Source: Chitinophagaceae bacterium UBA4411 (GTDB lineage: Bacteria; Bacteroidota; Bacteroidia; Chitinophagales; Chitinophagaceae). From it: a stretch of 64,000 bases of DNA. Shown here one piece after another: positions 17,925 to 27,966 of this stretch. The notes beneath the pieces were generated by a model. That model was given only the letters and a program-made list of their open reading frames with translations. It searched no databases and was not told where the DNA came from. Location: contig DGQP01000005.1 of the NCBI GenBank assembly GCA_002400415.1, forward strand, positions 225,640 through 289,639, given 5' to 3'. Made by a program: the position numbers and the translations under genes. Position 1 is the first letter of the stretch. Every line of letters begins with the position of its first letter.

Positions 17925-18056
17925 GATTAAGGTTAAAGTGGCTGCAAAAATGCGATGTATGCACTGTAAAATGTAAACAGAATGAGTGAACCGCTGATTT
18001 GTAATAATGAGCCGGTGTAAAAACGGAATGAACAGTAACAGGCAGGATCCGGGCTG

Positions 18057-19013
18057 TTACTGTTGCTGCTGCATTTCCATAAATCTCCTGTAAGAATTAT
18101 CTGGCACTGCCGGGTTATGTACCTGGTAGCTGAAGACAGGCTTTAGTGGTACCTCTTCCTTTTGAGGTTTGCCATTGTCAATAATCACGGATACTTCAAG
18201 CGTATGTTCAGATGTGCCTTTGTAGGTTCCTTTCACCGGGGTGCAATCAGTAAAACTTCTGCCGATGGCCAGCCGCACATGCCTGTCACTTACGATACAG
18301 TTATTGGTGGGGTCAAAGCCCAGCCAGCCATAAAAAGGAATATAGGCTTCCACCCAGGCATGTGTGGCACCTTCTCCACGCAGTTCATGATTTTTGGGGC
18401 AAATATAGCCGCTCACATAACGGGCCGGTATGCCAACAAACCGCAGCATCACTAACAATATATGTGCAAAATCCTGGCACACGCCTGCTTTTAATTTCCA
18501 GATTTCATCCACCTGCGTCTCAACATTGGTAATGCCTTTTTTGTATTCAAAATTATTATAGACAAAAGAAGACATTTCCCTGGCCGCATTAAAAGGTGTG
18601 ATGGAATCACTCATCAGGGTCTTAACAGCAGTCATTACCTCATCATGTGCTTCAAAATTTTCCAGCAGCATAAAATCGAGATAAGGAAATTGCTCCCTGA
18701 TCATCGCAAGATTATCCCATTGTGTTTCGGATGCTGTATCATAGGCTGGCAACTCCGTTTCTTTTGTTATGATCTCTATATTGGATTGTATGGTTAATTC
18801 AGTGTGTGGCCTTATTACTGAGAAGATCCCGGTCCGGTTACCAAAATAATCTGTAAAAACCTCTACGGCAGGTTGATGTGTTATGATCAGGTCGTGTTTT
18901 TTCACTTCCTGCTGCAGGTCGTTGATCGGGAAGAGCATCACCTGGTTGGCACTGTCAATGACAGGGGCAGGGTAAGTGTAGCGGGTGATATGTTTGATAC
19001 GGTATTCAGGCAT
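18057..19013 (-). CDS. Transglutaminase-like cysteine protease family protein
   Basis: Bacterial transglutaminase-like protein with an N-terminal beta domain at about residues 1-85. The catalytic triad is visible: Cys179 in KAGVCQDFAH, His218 in GATHAWVEAY and Asp234 in GFDPTNN. It has no signal peptide and is probably cytoplasmic. It is third in a co-directional trio with an alpha-E protein and a circularly permuted ATP-grasp. This trio recurs in many bacteria and is thought to make or cut a peptide-like product, possibly as the protease against the ligase. The substrate is unknown. Confidence 0.85.
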   Translation of the reverse strand: MPEYRIKHITRYTYPAPVIDSANQVMLFPINDLQQEVKKHDLIITHQPAVEVFTDYFGNRTGIFSVIRPHTELTIQSNIEIITKETELPAYDTASETQWDNLAMIREQFPYLDFMLLENFEAHDEVMTAVKTLMSDSITPFNAAREMSSFVYNNFEYKKGITNVETQVDEIWKLKAGVCQDFAHILLVMLRFVGIPARYVSGYICPKNHELRGEGATHAWVEAYIPFYGWLGFDPTNNCIVSDRHVRLAIGRSFTDCTPVKGTYKGTSEHTLEVSVIIDNGKPQKEEVPLKPVFSYQVHNPAVPDNSYRRFMEMQQQQ

Positions 19014-19033
19014 GGGTGCAAAATTGGGGCAAT

Positions 19034-19969
19034 TCAGGAATTACCAAAATAATATTGATTGAAAGCCGCAGCAATACCGAACAGCTCGTTGCGGGTTTGT
19101 TGTAAAAATTCTTTCAGATGCTCACTTTCAGACGGGCGGATACTGCTGTAACGTACATTATTCATTGACCTTCCGATCAGGAATTCGAGTTGCTTATAAC
19201 TTTCCGGTAAGCTTTCTGTTTCTAACCGCTGAAAATACCTGAATAACTGGTTGAGGCAGTATGAAACAGAGTGCGGAAAATTATTATTATACAGGATTTG
19301 CTGAAGAACATGGTCAGCCTGGAAATTTCCCCGGTGTGTTTTCAGATACAATTCATATCCTGATAAGGAATATAACAGGTACCGCAGGGCCGGCACTTCC
19401 ATAGGCTGTTGTAAATTGTAATCGAGCTCTGTAAGTTTTATTTTCAGCATATCGGCAGTAAGAATAGCTCTTTCCAGGAACTTACCGATATTGAGATAAT
19501 TGAAAGCCTCGCCCCGGGCCATGGTAATATCCACGGTGCCATGGTATAACAGACCGTGATGGATCAGGGCATCCAATGCAGAAACTGGATCACCCTGCTG
19601 TAGTTGTGACTGAACATGTTTGCTGCGTATCAGGTGGTAATAATCATTCAGGCATTGCCATACCTCTTTGGTAATATGGTCTTGTACGGCTCGTCCATTT
19701 TCCCGGGCCCTTGTAATGTTATTGATAACAGATGCGCCATTGTGCCGTTCAAACAAAAGGTGCTGCAGAACTTTTGCCGAGTTATTCCCGATACTTTTAA
19801 CCTCTTCAGCCGGTGCATCACTATGGCCGAGCAGCAAAGGCTGCCAGCTGAAATCCTTTACTTCATCCTGCGAAGAAATATAATTAGTACGGAGTACCCG
19901 CAGCATACCATTAGTCCGTTCCATATAACGGGCCATCCAGAAAACAGAATCAGCAACACGACTTAACAT
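19034..19969 (-). CDS. Alpha-E domain protein
   Basis: All-helical alpha-E family protein of 311 residues that starts with the typical MLSRVADSVFWMARYMERT. No enzymatic residues are known for the family. It is conserved as the partner of circularly permuted ATP-grasp proteins and of transglutaminases, sometimes fused to them. It lies 28 bp after the ATP-grasp gene and 20 bp before the transglutaminase, consistent with one operon. Function is inferred only by association. Confidence 0.85.
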   Translation of the reverse strand: MLSRVADSVFWMARYMERTNGMLRVLRTNYISSQDEVKDFSWQPLLLGHSDAPAEEVKSIGNNSAKVLQHLLFERHNGASVINNITRARENGRAVQDHITKEVWQCLNDYYHLIRSKHVQSQLQQGDPVSALDALIHHGLLYHGTVDITMARGEAFNYLNIGKFLERAILTADMLKIKLTELDYNLQQPMEVPALRYLLYSLSGYELYLKTHRGNFQADHVLQQILYNNNFPHSVSYCLNQLFRYFQRLETESLPESYKQLEFLIGRSMNNVRYSSIRPSESEHLKEFLQQTRNELFGIAAAFNQYYFGNS

Positions 19970-19997
19970 TTATTCTTGCAGTTAGTTTTGTAATATT

Positions 19998-21443
19998 TTA
20001 TCCGAGCACCCAGGTATCCTTGCTGCCGCCTCCCTGTGACGAGTTTACCACTAAAGAACCTTCTTTTAGTGCCACTCGTGTGAGTCCGCCGGGGACAATA
20101 TCAATACCATCCGGTCCATACAGTGCATAAGGCCGCAAATCAACCCTCCTGGGTTGTAACTGCCCGTTGATATAACAGGGCGCAGATGATAAACTGATAA
20201 TAGGTTGTGCTATAAAACTTCTCGGGTCTTCTTCAATAGCGACCTTAAATGCCTTCATTTCTTTTTCTGTCGCTGCACTCCCGATCAGCATACCATATCC
20301 GCCAGATTCATTGGTCCGCTTGATCACCATCTGGTCCATATTCTTAAATACCAGCTTCCGGTTGTCAGGATCGGCTAACTGGTACGTGGGAACATTTTTT
20401 AATATCGGTTCTTCATTTAAGTAATACTTGATCATGTCGGGCACATATGCATATACCGCTTTATCATCAGCCACCCCATTGCCCATAGCATTCACAATTG
20501 CTACATGGCCGGTGCGGTAAGCCCCATATATGCCGGGAACACCCAGCATGCTGTCGGGTCTGAATACCAACGGGTCAATAAAGTCATCATCCACCCGGCG
20601 ATAAATCACATCCACCTGCTTCAGGCCGGTGGTTGTTTTCATGTATACTTTATGATTATCCACTACCAGGTCACTTCCTTCAACCAGTTCTATTCCCATT
20701 AACCGGGCCAGCGTGGTGTGTTCGAAATACGCAGAGTTATAGATGCCCGGGGTTAACAAGACCACTGTCGGGTCGCTTTTCTGGCGATTAGCCAGTGCAA
20801 CAAGATTCTTCAATAACAGGTCAGGGTAATCCTTTACCGACCGTACGTTGTTTTTGGGCAACAGGTCAGGGAATATGCGATAAGTAATGCTGCGGTTCTC
20901 CAGCATATATGATACACCCGAGGGTGTCCGCAGATTATCTTCCAACACGTAATAAGTGCCGTCATGATCACGGATCAGGTCAATACCCGAAATATGTGTA
21001 TAAATATCAAACGGCACATTCACATTCACCATCTGCCGTACGAAATTGGGGCAGGAGTAAATGAGCTTGGCGGGAACAATGCCATCATTGATAATGAACT
21101 GCTGGTTGTAGATATCTTTCAGGAAAATATTCAGCGCTTTCAGCCGTTGTTTAATTCCTGCTTCAATATGTTTCCATTCGGCAGCCTCCAGGATACGGGG
21201 TATAATATCAAAAGGAAATATTTTTTCAATGCCTTCGCCGCTGCTGTACACGGTGAACGTGATGCCCTGGCTCATGAACAATTTTTTAGCCAGTTCATCT
21301 TTATGGGTCATTTCATCAACTGATAAATCCTGGATAGAGGACACGAATTGCTCATAAGCCGGCCGGATACCTGCTGCATCAAACATTTCATCCCAGACAC
21401 GGGGCTGATTATGGTAATTGCCTAAAAGCGGATGTCCTTCCAT
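19998..21443 (-). CDS. Circularly permuted type 2 ATP-grasp protein
   Basis: Predicted ATP-dependent carboxylate-amine ligase whose ATP-grasp fold is circularly permuted. The family begins with the WDEMFDAAGIRPAYEQF segment. Conserved parts include YVLEDNLRTPSGVSYMLENR, TPGIYNSAYFEH and the ending SSQGGGSKDTWVL. The 481-residue length is normal. It heads an operon with alpha-E and transglutaminase genes. Comparative work on amidoligases proposed a peptide-like product for such clusters, but no product has been shown, to my knowledge. Confidence 0.85.
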   Translation of the reverse strand: MEGHPLLGNYHNQPRVWDEMFDAAGIRPAYEQFVSSIQDLSVDEMTHKDELAKKLFMSQGITFTVYSSGEGIEKIFPFDIIPRILEAAEWKHIEAGIKQRLKALNIFLKDIYNQQFIINDGIVPAKLIYSCPNFVRQMVNVNVPFDIYTHISGIDLIRDHDGTYYVLEDNLRTPSGVSYMLENRSITYRIFPDLLPKNNVRSVKDYPDLLLKNLVALANRQKSDPTVVLLTPGIYNSAYFEHTTLARLMGIELVEGSDLVVDNHKVYMKTTTGLKQVDVIYRRVDDDFIDPLVFRPDSMLGVPGIYGAYRTGHVAIVNAMGNGVADDKAVYAYVPDMIKYYLNEEPILKNVPTYQLADPDNRKLVFKNMDQMVIKRTNESGGYGMLIGSAATEKEMKAFKVAIEEDPRSFIAQPIISLSSAPCYINGQLQPRRVDLRPYALYGPDGIDIVPGGLTRVALKEGSLVVNSSQGGGSKDTWVLG

Positions 21444-21501
21444 ACGTAAATGAATTTACGAAGAATGAGTTAGAAAAATAGAATGGAAGGAATCGTTAGT
21501 A

Positions 21502-21909
21502 CTAAAAATTACGCTGTTCTTTTACCCACGCTGTAATATAATCACTGATATCCGAAGTAGGTGTACCGGGGGCAAATAATTTTCCAACGCCAAGCTCATG
21601 CAGTTTGTCCATATCGTCTTCCGGGATAATACCTCCTCCTGTCAGCAGCACATCATTCATGCCTTTTGCTTTCATCATTTCGATTACCCTGGGAAAAACT
21701 GTCATGTGGGCCCCGGAAAGGATGCTGATACCTATTGCGTCCACATCTTCCTGCAGGGCAGCATTCACCACCATTTCCGGTGTTTGCCGGAGGCCGGTGT
21801 AGATTACTTCCATCCCGGCGTCTCTTAGTGCCGTGGCGATTACTTTAGCACCACGATCATGGCCATCCAGCCCAACTTTAGCAACTAAAACTCGTACAGG
21901 TCTGTTCAT
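21502..21909 (-). CDS. Stand-alone cobalamin-binding domain (methylmalonyl-CoA mutase C-terminal type)
   Basis: The 135-residue protein consists only of the B12-binding fold with the base-off ligand motif DxHxxG in [13 protein letters not shown], followed by ISILSGAH and [11 protein letters not shown]. It resembles the C-terminal domain or small subunit of methylmalonyl-CoA mutase. It would bind adenosylcobalamin for a mutase whose catalytic subunit is elsewhere. The ATG at 21909 is preferred over 21990, since the extension has no family match and runs into the divergent gene. It pairs functionally with the epimerase at 1.3 kb. Confidence 0.85.
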   Translation of the reverse strand: MNRPVRVLVAKVGLDGHDRGAKVIATALRDAGMEVIYTGLRQTPEMVVNAALQEDVDAIGISILSGAHMTVFPRVIEMMKAKGMNDVLLTGGGIIPEDDMDKLHELGVGKLFAPGTPTSDISDYITAWVKEQRNF

Positions 21910-21966
21910 ACCGGCAATTGTATAGATCAAAAGTACATTTCTTTCCGTAAGGTTGTAAATTGGGCG

Positions 21967-22956
21967 ATGCAATACAGACAATTCGGACATACGGACCTTT
22001 TAGTGAGTGAAGTGGGTTATGGTGCCTGGGCCATTGGCGGCGGAGCCATGATCGGAACTACAGCAATTGGATGGGGCGATGCAGATGATCTCACTTCAAT
22101 ACAATCAATACAGGCATCGCTGGATGCAGGGATCAATTTTTTTGATACCGCAGATATTTATGGATTGGGACATTCGGAAGAGTTATTGGGAAAAGCACTG
22201 GCTGGTAATAAAGAAGTGATCATTGCCACCAAAGCGGGCAATGTTTCCCGGAATGAGCAGTTCACGGTGGATTATTCAAAAGAATATATCTTAGGAGCCT
22301 GTGAACAATCGCTGCGCCGCCTGCAAAGAGATACAATTGATTATTACCAGTTACATACTGCCAGGGTGCAACATCTGCAGCAGGGAGAATGTATTGAAGC
22401 CATGCAGTTGCTGCAGCAACAGGGCAAAATCCGTTATTGGGGCCTGTCCCTGAATACATTTGACCCTTTGCCGGAAGCCAACTATTTACTGGAAGATAAA
22501 TCAGGAAACGGGTTTCAACTCGTATTGAACCTGCTCAATCAAACAGCTTTACCATTATTGGAAAAAGCAGCAGCGCAGGGGTATGGGATCATTGCAAGAA
22601 TGCCCCTTCAATTTGGATTGCTGACAGGCAAGTTTGATGCGGGAGCTTCATTCCCTTCCAATGATCACCGGAAAAACAGGTTAGTGCCGGAAATCATTAA
22701 TGCCTGCGCAGAAGCATTAGCACCCGTATGGGAATTGTGTAAAAAATATAACTGTACGAAAACACAACTGGCTTTAAGCTACCTGCTCAGTTACCGTCAG
22801 GTATCCACCATTATCCCGGGTATACGTACCAGAGAACATGTGACCGGGAATACAACCGGGCTGTTCCAGCTTGATAAAGCGGATATGAAACGGATCGAAG
22901 AGCTGGGAAGTACCCGTTTTAAACCCGTGATGGAATTGATACAAAAGCAGGGATAA
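21967..22956 (+). CDS. Aldo/keto reductase
   Basis: NADPH-dependent oxidoreductase of the AKR superfamily with a TIM barrel of 329 residues. The catalytic tetrad is visible: Asp and Tyr in [14 protein letters not shown], Lys in IATKAGN and His in YYQLHTAR. The cofactor region [12 protein letters not shown] is also present. It is divergent from the B12-binding gene and ends 1 bp before the convergent membrane glycosyltransferase. Substrate unknown. Confidence 0.87.
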   Translation: MQYRQFGHTDLLVSEVGYGAWAIGGGAMIGTTAIGWGDADDLTSIQSIQASLDAGINFFDTADIYGLGHSEELLGKALAGNKEVIIATKAGNVSRNEQFTVDYSKEYILGACEQSLRRLQRDTIDYYQLHTARVQHLQQGECIEAMQLLQQQGKIRYWGLSLNTFDPLPEANYLLEDKSGNGFQLVLNLLNQTALPLLEKAAAQGYGIIARMPLQFGLLTGKFDAGASFPSNDHRKNRLVPEIINACAEALAPVWELCKKYNCTKTQLALSYLLSYRQVSTIIPGIRTREHVTGNTTGLFQLDKADMKRIEELGSTRFKPVMELIQKQG

Positions 22957-22957
22957 T

Positions 22958-24487
22958 CTACCGGTTAAATTTCTTTTTCATCTCTTTCAGCCCTTTACTG
23001 GCTAATTGATTGGCCTCTTCATCTGCATTTTCAAAAAGAATGATTTTATTTCCAAACTGGCGGGACAGCGGGTTCGTAACAGAATCCATCACTGTATAAC
23101 TTTCAAAATGCTGAAACACTTCATCATCTTTATCCGGCAGGCGGCTCCCGATGAAAAGCATATGCCTGAAGAGGAGAGAATCCGGTATCCATAAAAGAAA
23201 AGAGCCGTTGTCAGAAATTACCCGGCTTTTGAAATCACTGCTAAAACCATAAAATTTTAAGGAGCCAGCCTGCCCGTAATTACGGCAATAAATAATGGTA
23301 CTGTCTTTTACAGCAACCGGCAGACCCGTACTAAATGCTTTTTCCGCTTTTTCAGTTAACTCCCGCCACCCGAGCATATCGGCAAAATCCTGTGGTAACG
23401 GATGATTCTTTTGATCTTCCCATTTGTGCCTGATGCCCATTTTTTCATAGAAAGCAGCCAGCTTTTCCGGTTTCCGGACAGGGAGCAACATGGGAAGAAT
23501 CATGCAGGAGAAAGCTATGATAAGAATAGCGAAAGCATACCTGATCCATTTTCTTTTTTGTGTCCATTGTTCCCAGGTAACGGCACCGGCAGCCAATAAC
23601 ATAGGGTAGATGCCCAGCGAATAATAGTTTTTGCCCCTGCCCAGTATCAATAAGAGGATGACAAAGAAATAAGTATAAGCAAGGAAACGCCATTGCTTGT
23701 TTTTCAGGTACCATACCAGCCCGGCTATCCATACCAGCACAGTTGCCAGCAGCATCATGAACTGATCAGTAATAAACTCTGCAGGGTTCATGTACTTCAG
23801 CTGTGTTTCCTGCAATTCTTCCATATGATGCAGCAGCGGCCAGTTATGCTGGTATTGCCACCATACATTGGGCAGAATAATTAACAAGGCAAGCAAAGCG
23901 GCCAGGTAGAATTTCTTTACTGTAAATATTTTCCGGTGCTGAGATAATAATAATGCCAGCAGCATACCGGCGATGATAAATAATACGGAGTATTTGCCCC
24001 AGAATCCTAATGCCAGGCTGATCGTGAAACAGAACAGCAGGTTTTCTTCTTTTTCATTAATATAACGAATGATGAAATAGACGGCCAGTGTCCAGAAGAA
24101 AATATCCAGCATATTGGGTTGAAAGAGAAAATGCACCCGCATATAAGCACCGGTCATCATGCTGATGCCCGCCAGGAACTGGGCAAATAATTTTCCGCCT
24201 AACTCTGCCGTAATGAGACAGGTGATGACCAGGGTAGCGGCTCCAAAAAAACAAGGCCATATCTTTATCCATGCTTCATGATCACCCAACCAGGAAGAGA
24301 TAGTGCCGAGATAAGAGATGAGGGGAGGGTTTTCGAGATAACCCAATGCTAAATGCTGCCCCTGCTGGTAATACAGATATTCATCCCGTTGCAATTCATA
24401 GCCGGGTGATTGCAGGAACAATGGCAGAACAAACTTGATGATGGCTAACAGCAATATCAGCGGCCAGTACACTTTGGCTTTTTTCAT
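22958..24487 (-). CDS. GT39/ArnT-like membrane glycosyltransferase
   Basis: Polytopic membrane protein of 509 residues with about 11 hydrophobic segments and a C-terminal soluble domain of about 150 residues. The first periplasmic loop has the acidic pair in QRDEYLYYQQGQHLALGY, matching the catalytic DE of lipid-phosphosugar-using transferases. PPLISYL follows, as in ArnT/PMT proteins. It probably moves a sugar from a polyprenyl carrier to an envelope acceptor. The ATG at 24487 puts a membrane helix at the N-terminus. The longer frame to 24613 would overlap gltX. Confidence 0.8.
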   Translation of the reverse strand: MKKAKVYWPLILLLAIIKFVLPLFLQSPGYELQRDEYLYYQQGQHLALGYLENPPLISYLGTISSWLGDHEAWIKIWPCFFGAATLVITCLITAELGGKLFAQFLAGISMMTGAYMRVHFLFQPNMLDIFFWTLAVYFIIRYINEKEENLLFCFTISLALGFWGKYSVLFIIAGMLLALLLSQHRKIFTVKKFYLAALLALLIILPNVWWQYQHNWPLLHHMEELQETQLKYMNPAEFITDQFMMLLATVLVWIAGLVWYLKNKQWRFLAYTYFFVILLLILGRGKNYYSLGIYPMLLAAGAVTWEQWTQKRKWIRYAFAILIIAFSCMILPMLLPVRKPEKLAAFYEKMGIRHKWEDQKNHPLPQDFADMLGWRELTEKAEKAFSTGLPVAVKDSTIIYCRNYGQAGSLKFYGFSSDFKSRVISDNGSFLLWIPDSLLFRHMLFIGSRLPDKDDEVFQHFESYTVMDSVTNPLSRQFGNKIILFENADEEANQLASKGLKEMKKKFNR

Positions 24488-24530
24488 GGTACCGTTAAGA
24501 TACAACTGAAAATGAAACCAGCTGTTTTTC

Positions 24531-26060
24531 TCAGCTGCTGAATGCCGAAACAGCTTTACTGATCCTTGCGATGGTTTCTTCTTTCCCGATAAGGGCTGCA
24601 ATATCAAAAACACCCGGCCCGAATTTTCCCCCTACCAGCATAATGCGGAAGGGCAGCATCAGTTCGCCGGGTTTTATTTCGTTGACGGCTGCAATCTCTT
24701 TAAAATTATTCTCTAAGGTGGCTGCACTCCAATCGGCAGCCAGTTCATAATTGCGGATCAGCTCGGCAAAGAACAATTGTTTGGCGTCATTCCATTTTGG
24801 TTTCACAGCTGCCATATCATATTGTGATGGTGTGGCAAAGAAGAAAGCGGATTGTTCATAAAAATCAGTAAGCAGCGTACATCTTTCTTTGACCAGTTCG
24901 ATTACTTTGGTCAGTAACGCATCGTCAGTAATGTTAATTCCCTTTCCAGCTAACAAGGTCTTGACTTCCGGCTCCAGGCTTCCGGCTCCGGACTTCTTTA
25001 TCCATTCGTGGTTGAACCATTTCGCTTTTTCATAATCAAACTTCGCCCCGCCACTATGCACTCTTTCCATGGAGAACTTAGCTACCAGCTCTTCTTTAGT
25101 AAATACTTCCTGTTCGGAGCCGTCGTTCCAGCCCAGTAAGGCCAGCAGGTTGATAAATGCTTCGGGTAAGAATCCTTTTTCTTTAAACCCTTCCGTTAAT
25201 TCATTGGTTTTAGGATCGGTCCAGTTCATTGCAAATACGGGGAAGCCATATTTGGCGCCATCCCGTTTGCTCAGTTTTCCATTCGGCCCCAGTATCAAAG
25301 GCAGGTGTGCCCATTGGGGCATCTGTTCAATTCCAAACAGGTATTTCCATAACAGCACATGCACCGGTGCAGAGGGTAACCATTCTTCCCCGCGGAAAGC
25401 ATGGGTGATCTTCATCAGGTGATCGTCCACCACCACTGCCAGGTGGTACGTAGGCATACCGTCTGCTTTCAGCAATACTTTATCATCCACCACAGCAGTA
25501 TCAAAACTTACTTCACCCCTGATCATATCAGTAAAGGTTACTGTTTCATGCGCATCCGGCATTTTGATACGAATGACATGCCGAGTTCCCTCATCAAGTA
25601 ATCTTTTTACTTCTCCGGCAGAAAGTGCCAGGGAATTGTGCATTTGCAGGCGCACAGAACGATCGTATTGCGGGGAAGGATTTTGTTCTGTTTTAAAATC
25701 CAGCCTCATTTTTTCAAGATCTTCCGGGGTGTCGAATGCATAATAAGCATGGCCGTCTTTTACCAGTTGCTCTGCATACCGGCGGTAAGTTGCTTTTCTT
25801 TCGCTCTGGCGATAAGGGCCATATTGCCCGCCGTGCAGCGGGCTTTCATCAGGTTCAAGACCTGCCCATTGCAGGCAATTGAAAATATATTCTTCTGCCC
25901 CCGCCACATAACGGGACTGGTCGGTATCTTCTATACGAAGGATGAATTCTCCCCCGTGATGTTTTGCAAACAGGTAATTATATAACACCGTTCTTACACC
26001 ACCCAGGTGAAGCCCGCCGGTGGGGCTGGGTGCAAATCGTACCCTTACTTTTTTACTCAT
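24531..26060 (-). CDS. gltX: Glutamyl-tRNA synthetase
   Basis: Charges tRNA-Glu (and possibly tRNA-Gln) with glutamate. The class I signature is seen as FAPSPTGGLHLGGVRT (HIGH equivalent) and the KMSKS equivalent as GKLSKRDGAKYG. The DTDQSRY motif follows the HIGH region. The start is the ATG at 26060 (MSKKVRVRFAPSPTG). The open frame to 26252 overlaps the divergent deacetylase and is not coding. The 509-residue length is normal. Confidence 0.95.
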   Translation of the reverse strand: MSKKVRVRFAPSPTGGLHLGGVRTVLYNYLFAKHHGGEFILRIEDTDQSRYVAGAEEYIFNCLQWAGLEPDESPLHGGQYGPYRQSERKATYRRYAEQLVKDGHAYYAFDTPEDLEKMRLDFKTEQNPSPQYDRSVRLQMHNSLALSAGEVKRLLDEGTRHVIRIKMPDAHETVTFTDMIRGEVSFDTAVVDDKVLLKADGMPTYHLAVVVDDHLMKITHAFRGEEWLPSAPVHVLLWKYLFGIEQMPQWAHLPLILGPNGKLSKRDGAKYGFPVFAMNWTDPKTNELTEGFKEKGFLPEAFINLLALLGWNDGSEQEVFTKEELVAKFSMERVHSGGAKFDYEKAKWFNHEWIKKSGAGSLEPEVKTLLAGKGINITDDALLTKVIELVKERCTLLTDFYEQSAFFFATPSQYDMAAVKPKWNDAKQLFFAELIRNYELAADWSAATLENNFKEIAAVNEIKPGELMLPFRIMLVGGKFGPGVFDIAALIGKEETIARISKAVSAFSS

Positions 26061-26138
26061 AGGCTGCAAAGATAATAGCTCTGTGTTCAAGGTTATGTCA
26101 GTCGCCTTTGTTTCTGTTTGCAGTAACTTGTGCCCGTT

Positions 26139-26786
26139 ATGAAGTATTTGGTTAAAACACCCTGGATCGTGAAGAAGCTGTGGCCTTCTTATACATGGAG
26201 TGTTGATACCAAAGAAAAGATCATTTACCTCACATTTGATGACGGACCACATCCCGTTGCCACTCCTTTTGTGCTGGATGAGTTAAAGAAGTACAATGCA
26301 AAAGCTACTTTTTTTTGCATCGGGAAAAATGTGATCGCATATCCCGGAATCTATAAGCGGATACTGGAAGAAGACCATGTAGTGGGAAATCATACCCAGC
26401 ATCATTTGAATGGCTGGAAAACGGAGGATGATGTGTACCTGAAAGATATTGCCGAAGCTTCCAATTATATTGACTCCGGGCTTTTCCGGCCTCCATATGG
26501 AAGGATCAGGAGATTCCAGGCAAAGAATATTCAGCATGCGATGAAACAGGCTGATCCTAAAATAATCATGTGGACTGTATTAAGCGGGGATTTTGATACC
26601 ACTCTTTCAAAAGAAAAATGTCTGGAGAATGTGGTACTGAATACTGAACCCGGTTCAATTATCGTTTTTCATGATAGTGAGAAGGCATTGCCATTATTGC
26701 AGTATGCACTGCCGTTATTTCTTTCCCTTTTTGCAGAAAAGGGCTACCGGTTCCATAAAATTGGACAAAGAGAAACGGTTGAATGA
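26139..26786 (+). CDS. Polysaccharide deacetylase (CE4/NodB family)
   Basis: Metal-dependent deacetylase for N- or O-acetyl groups on peptidoglycan or another glycan. NodB motifs are present in order: TFDDGPHP (Asp pair), GNHTQHH (metal His residues), FRPPYGR, and MWTVLSGDFD. There is no signal peptide. An N-terminal hydrophobic patch could associate it with the membrane. The ATG at 26139 is chosen over the GTG at 26130. It ends before a convergent terminator. Confidence 0.85.
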   Translation: MKYLVKTPWIVKKLWPSYTWSVDTKEKIIYLTFDDGPHPVATPFVLDELKKYNAKATFFCIGKNVIAYPGIYKRILEEDHVVGNHTQHHLNGWKTEDDVYLKDIAEASNYIDSGLFRPPYGRIRRFQAKNIQHAMKQADPKIIMWTVLSGDFDTTLSKEKCLENVVLNTEPGSIIVFHDSEKALPLLQYALPLFLSLFAEKGYRFHKIGQRETVE

Positions 26787-26847
26787 TAAATTCAATTTAT
26801 AGCAGCCTGATTGCAAGTAGTCCGGGGGGAAGGCTATAAAAAAGTTA

Positions 26848-26878
26848 GGGCCTGGGTAGAAACCCTGGCCCGTTTTTA
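26848..26878 (+). terminator. Terminator after the polysaccharide deacetylase
   Basis: GGGCC-T-GGGT pairs with ACCC-T-GGCCC with one internal T-T mismatch, followed by GTTTTT. It lies 61 bp after the deacetylase stop, between convergent genes. Confidence 0.65.
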
Positions 26879-26924
26879 ATCCGTACCCTATGAAAACTGG
26901 TTTAAAGGTATAATAATTTTTTAA

Positions 26925-27857
26925 TTACCGCAAAGTAATTTGATGCGAAACTCCGTTGATTGTAATGACCGCCTGGTTGTCGCAATTACCGTTTCCAAAG
27001 TTCAGAACGGCCACCCAGGGGCTGTTGGCGTTAGCATTCCTTCTCACCGTTTTGATAGTGCCTCTTACGATCCAGCGGCAGGTAAAACGCTTGATAAGAG
27101 GCTCAATTACATTGGATTCCCATGTAACCACCAGGTTCCCACGCTGGGCCTGGCCACTGGCTGATCCTTCAATTTTGAAAATATCGTCAAGGGGAATATT
27201 AGGAGTGGCAAGCCCTTCGGTCTGGGTGATGGTCTTCACACTGTTCCATTGGGTATAATTACCATTGGGCTTGGTCAGCCGGGCATTGATAACCTGCACT
27301 TTGAATTTCCGGGCAGGAGGAGTCGTGTTGGGAGTGCTCATATTTGTGATCTTGTGCGTTCCTTCCACATGAATGCTGTCGAAATAGAAGCCATCAAAAG
27401 TAGTAGTGGCAACTGCTTCGGGAACAAGCAGCCTGTTAGAATACTCGGCAATAATCTTTCCTTTCCGGGTATGTCCGTCAGGACCCATACAGGGGGTCGG
27501 TCCGAAATCAATTACTACTCTTACGGGGAATGGGGTATTATTAGGATGAGTAACCGTAACAGTAAAGCAGGCATTAGGTCTTTCTGTACCGGGGGTTCCT
27601 GTTTCATCGCCAGTTGCTGAACGGCCAAAGATGCCCGTGCCGGACATGCCCACATCATCATTTACTCCCATCACGTCATCAAACACACCATTAAAGATGG
27701 TTTCTGCTTCAGCATCCGATTCGCTGGAGACCATTGATACTTCCTCTTCCTGTGCATCTGTACCTGTGCTTTTTTCTTTGGAACAGGACACAATGAAAAC
27801 GACGGAGAGAATGGAAAAAATGGCCACCAGTTGGGCCAGGGAAAGCCGTAATTTCAT
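26925..27857 (-). CDS. Predicted lipoprotein, 310 residues
   Basis: Not recognised. The N-terminus is a lipoprotein signal (ILSVVFIVSCSKEK, lipidated Cys about residue 25). An acidic Asp/Glu/Ser-rich linker follows (EEEVSMVSSESDAEAE), then a beta-rich domain with motifs such as GPDGHTRKGKIIAEYS and a final Cys pair (FTCRWI, NGNCDNQAV). Similar lipoproteins in Bacteroidota carry the phrase TRKGKI around a beta strand, but I cannot name a family. It should sit in the outer membrane or periplasm. Confidence 0.7.
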   Translation of the reverse strand: MKLRLSLAQLVAIFSILSVVFIVSCSKEKSTGTDAQEEEVSMVSSESDAEAETIFNGVFDDVMGVNDDVGMSGTGIFGRSATGDETGTPGTERPNACFTVTVTHPNNTPFPVRVVIDFGPTPCMGPDGHTRKGKIIAEYSNRLLVPEAVATTTFDGFYFDSIHVEGTHKITNMSTPNTTPPARKFKVQVINARLTKPNGNYTQWNSVKTITQTEGLATPNIPLDDIFKIEGSASGQAQRGNLVVTWESNVIEPLIKRFTCRWIVRGTIKTVRRNANANSPWVAVLNFGNGNCDNQAVITINGVSHQITLR

Positions 27858-27966
27858 AAACGTGGTTTTTGTTGTGATAATTTAACGGCAGTGAGATGGC
27901 TTTTATTGACTGAGGTTTAACGGTTTCTTAAAGTTTTTGCTGAGTTTTGCCCAAAACCCGGCCGGA

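Noticed and set aside
26061..26252. Extension of gltX to 26252
   Set aside because: It overlaps the divergent deacetylase gene, and the synthetase fold starts at the ATG at 26060.
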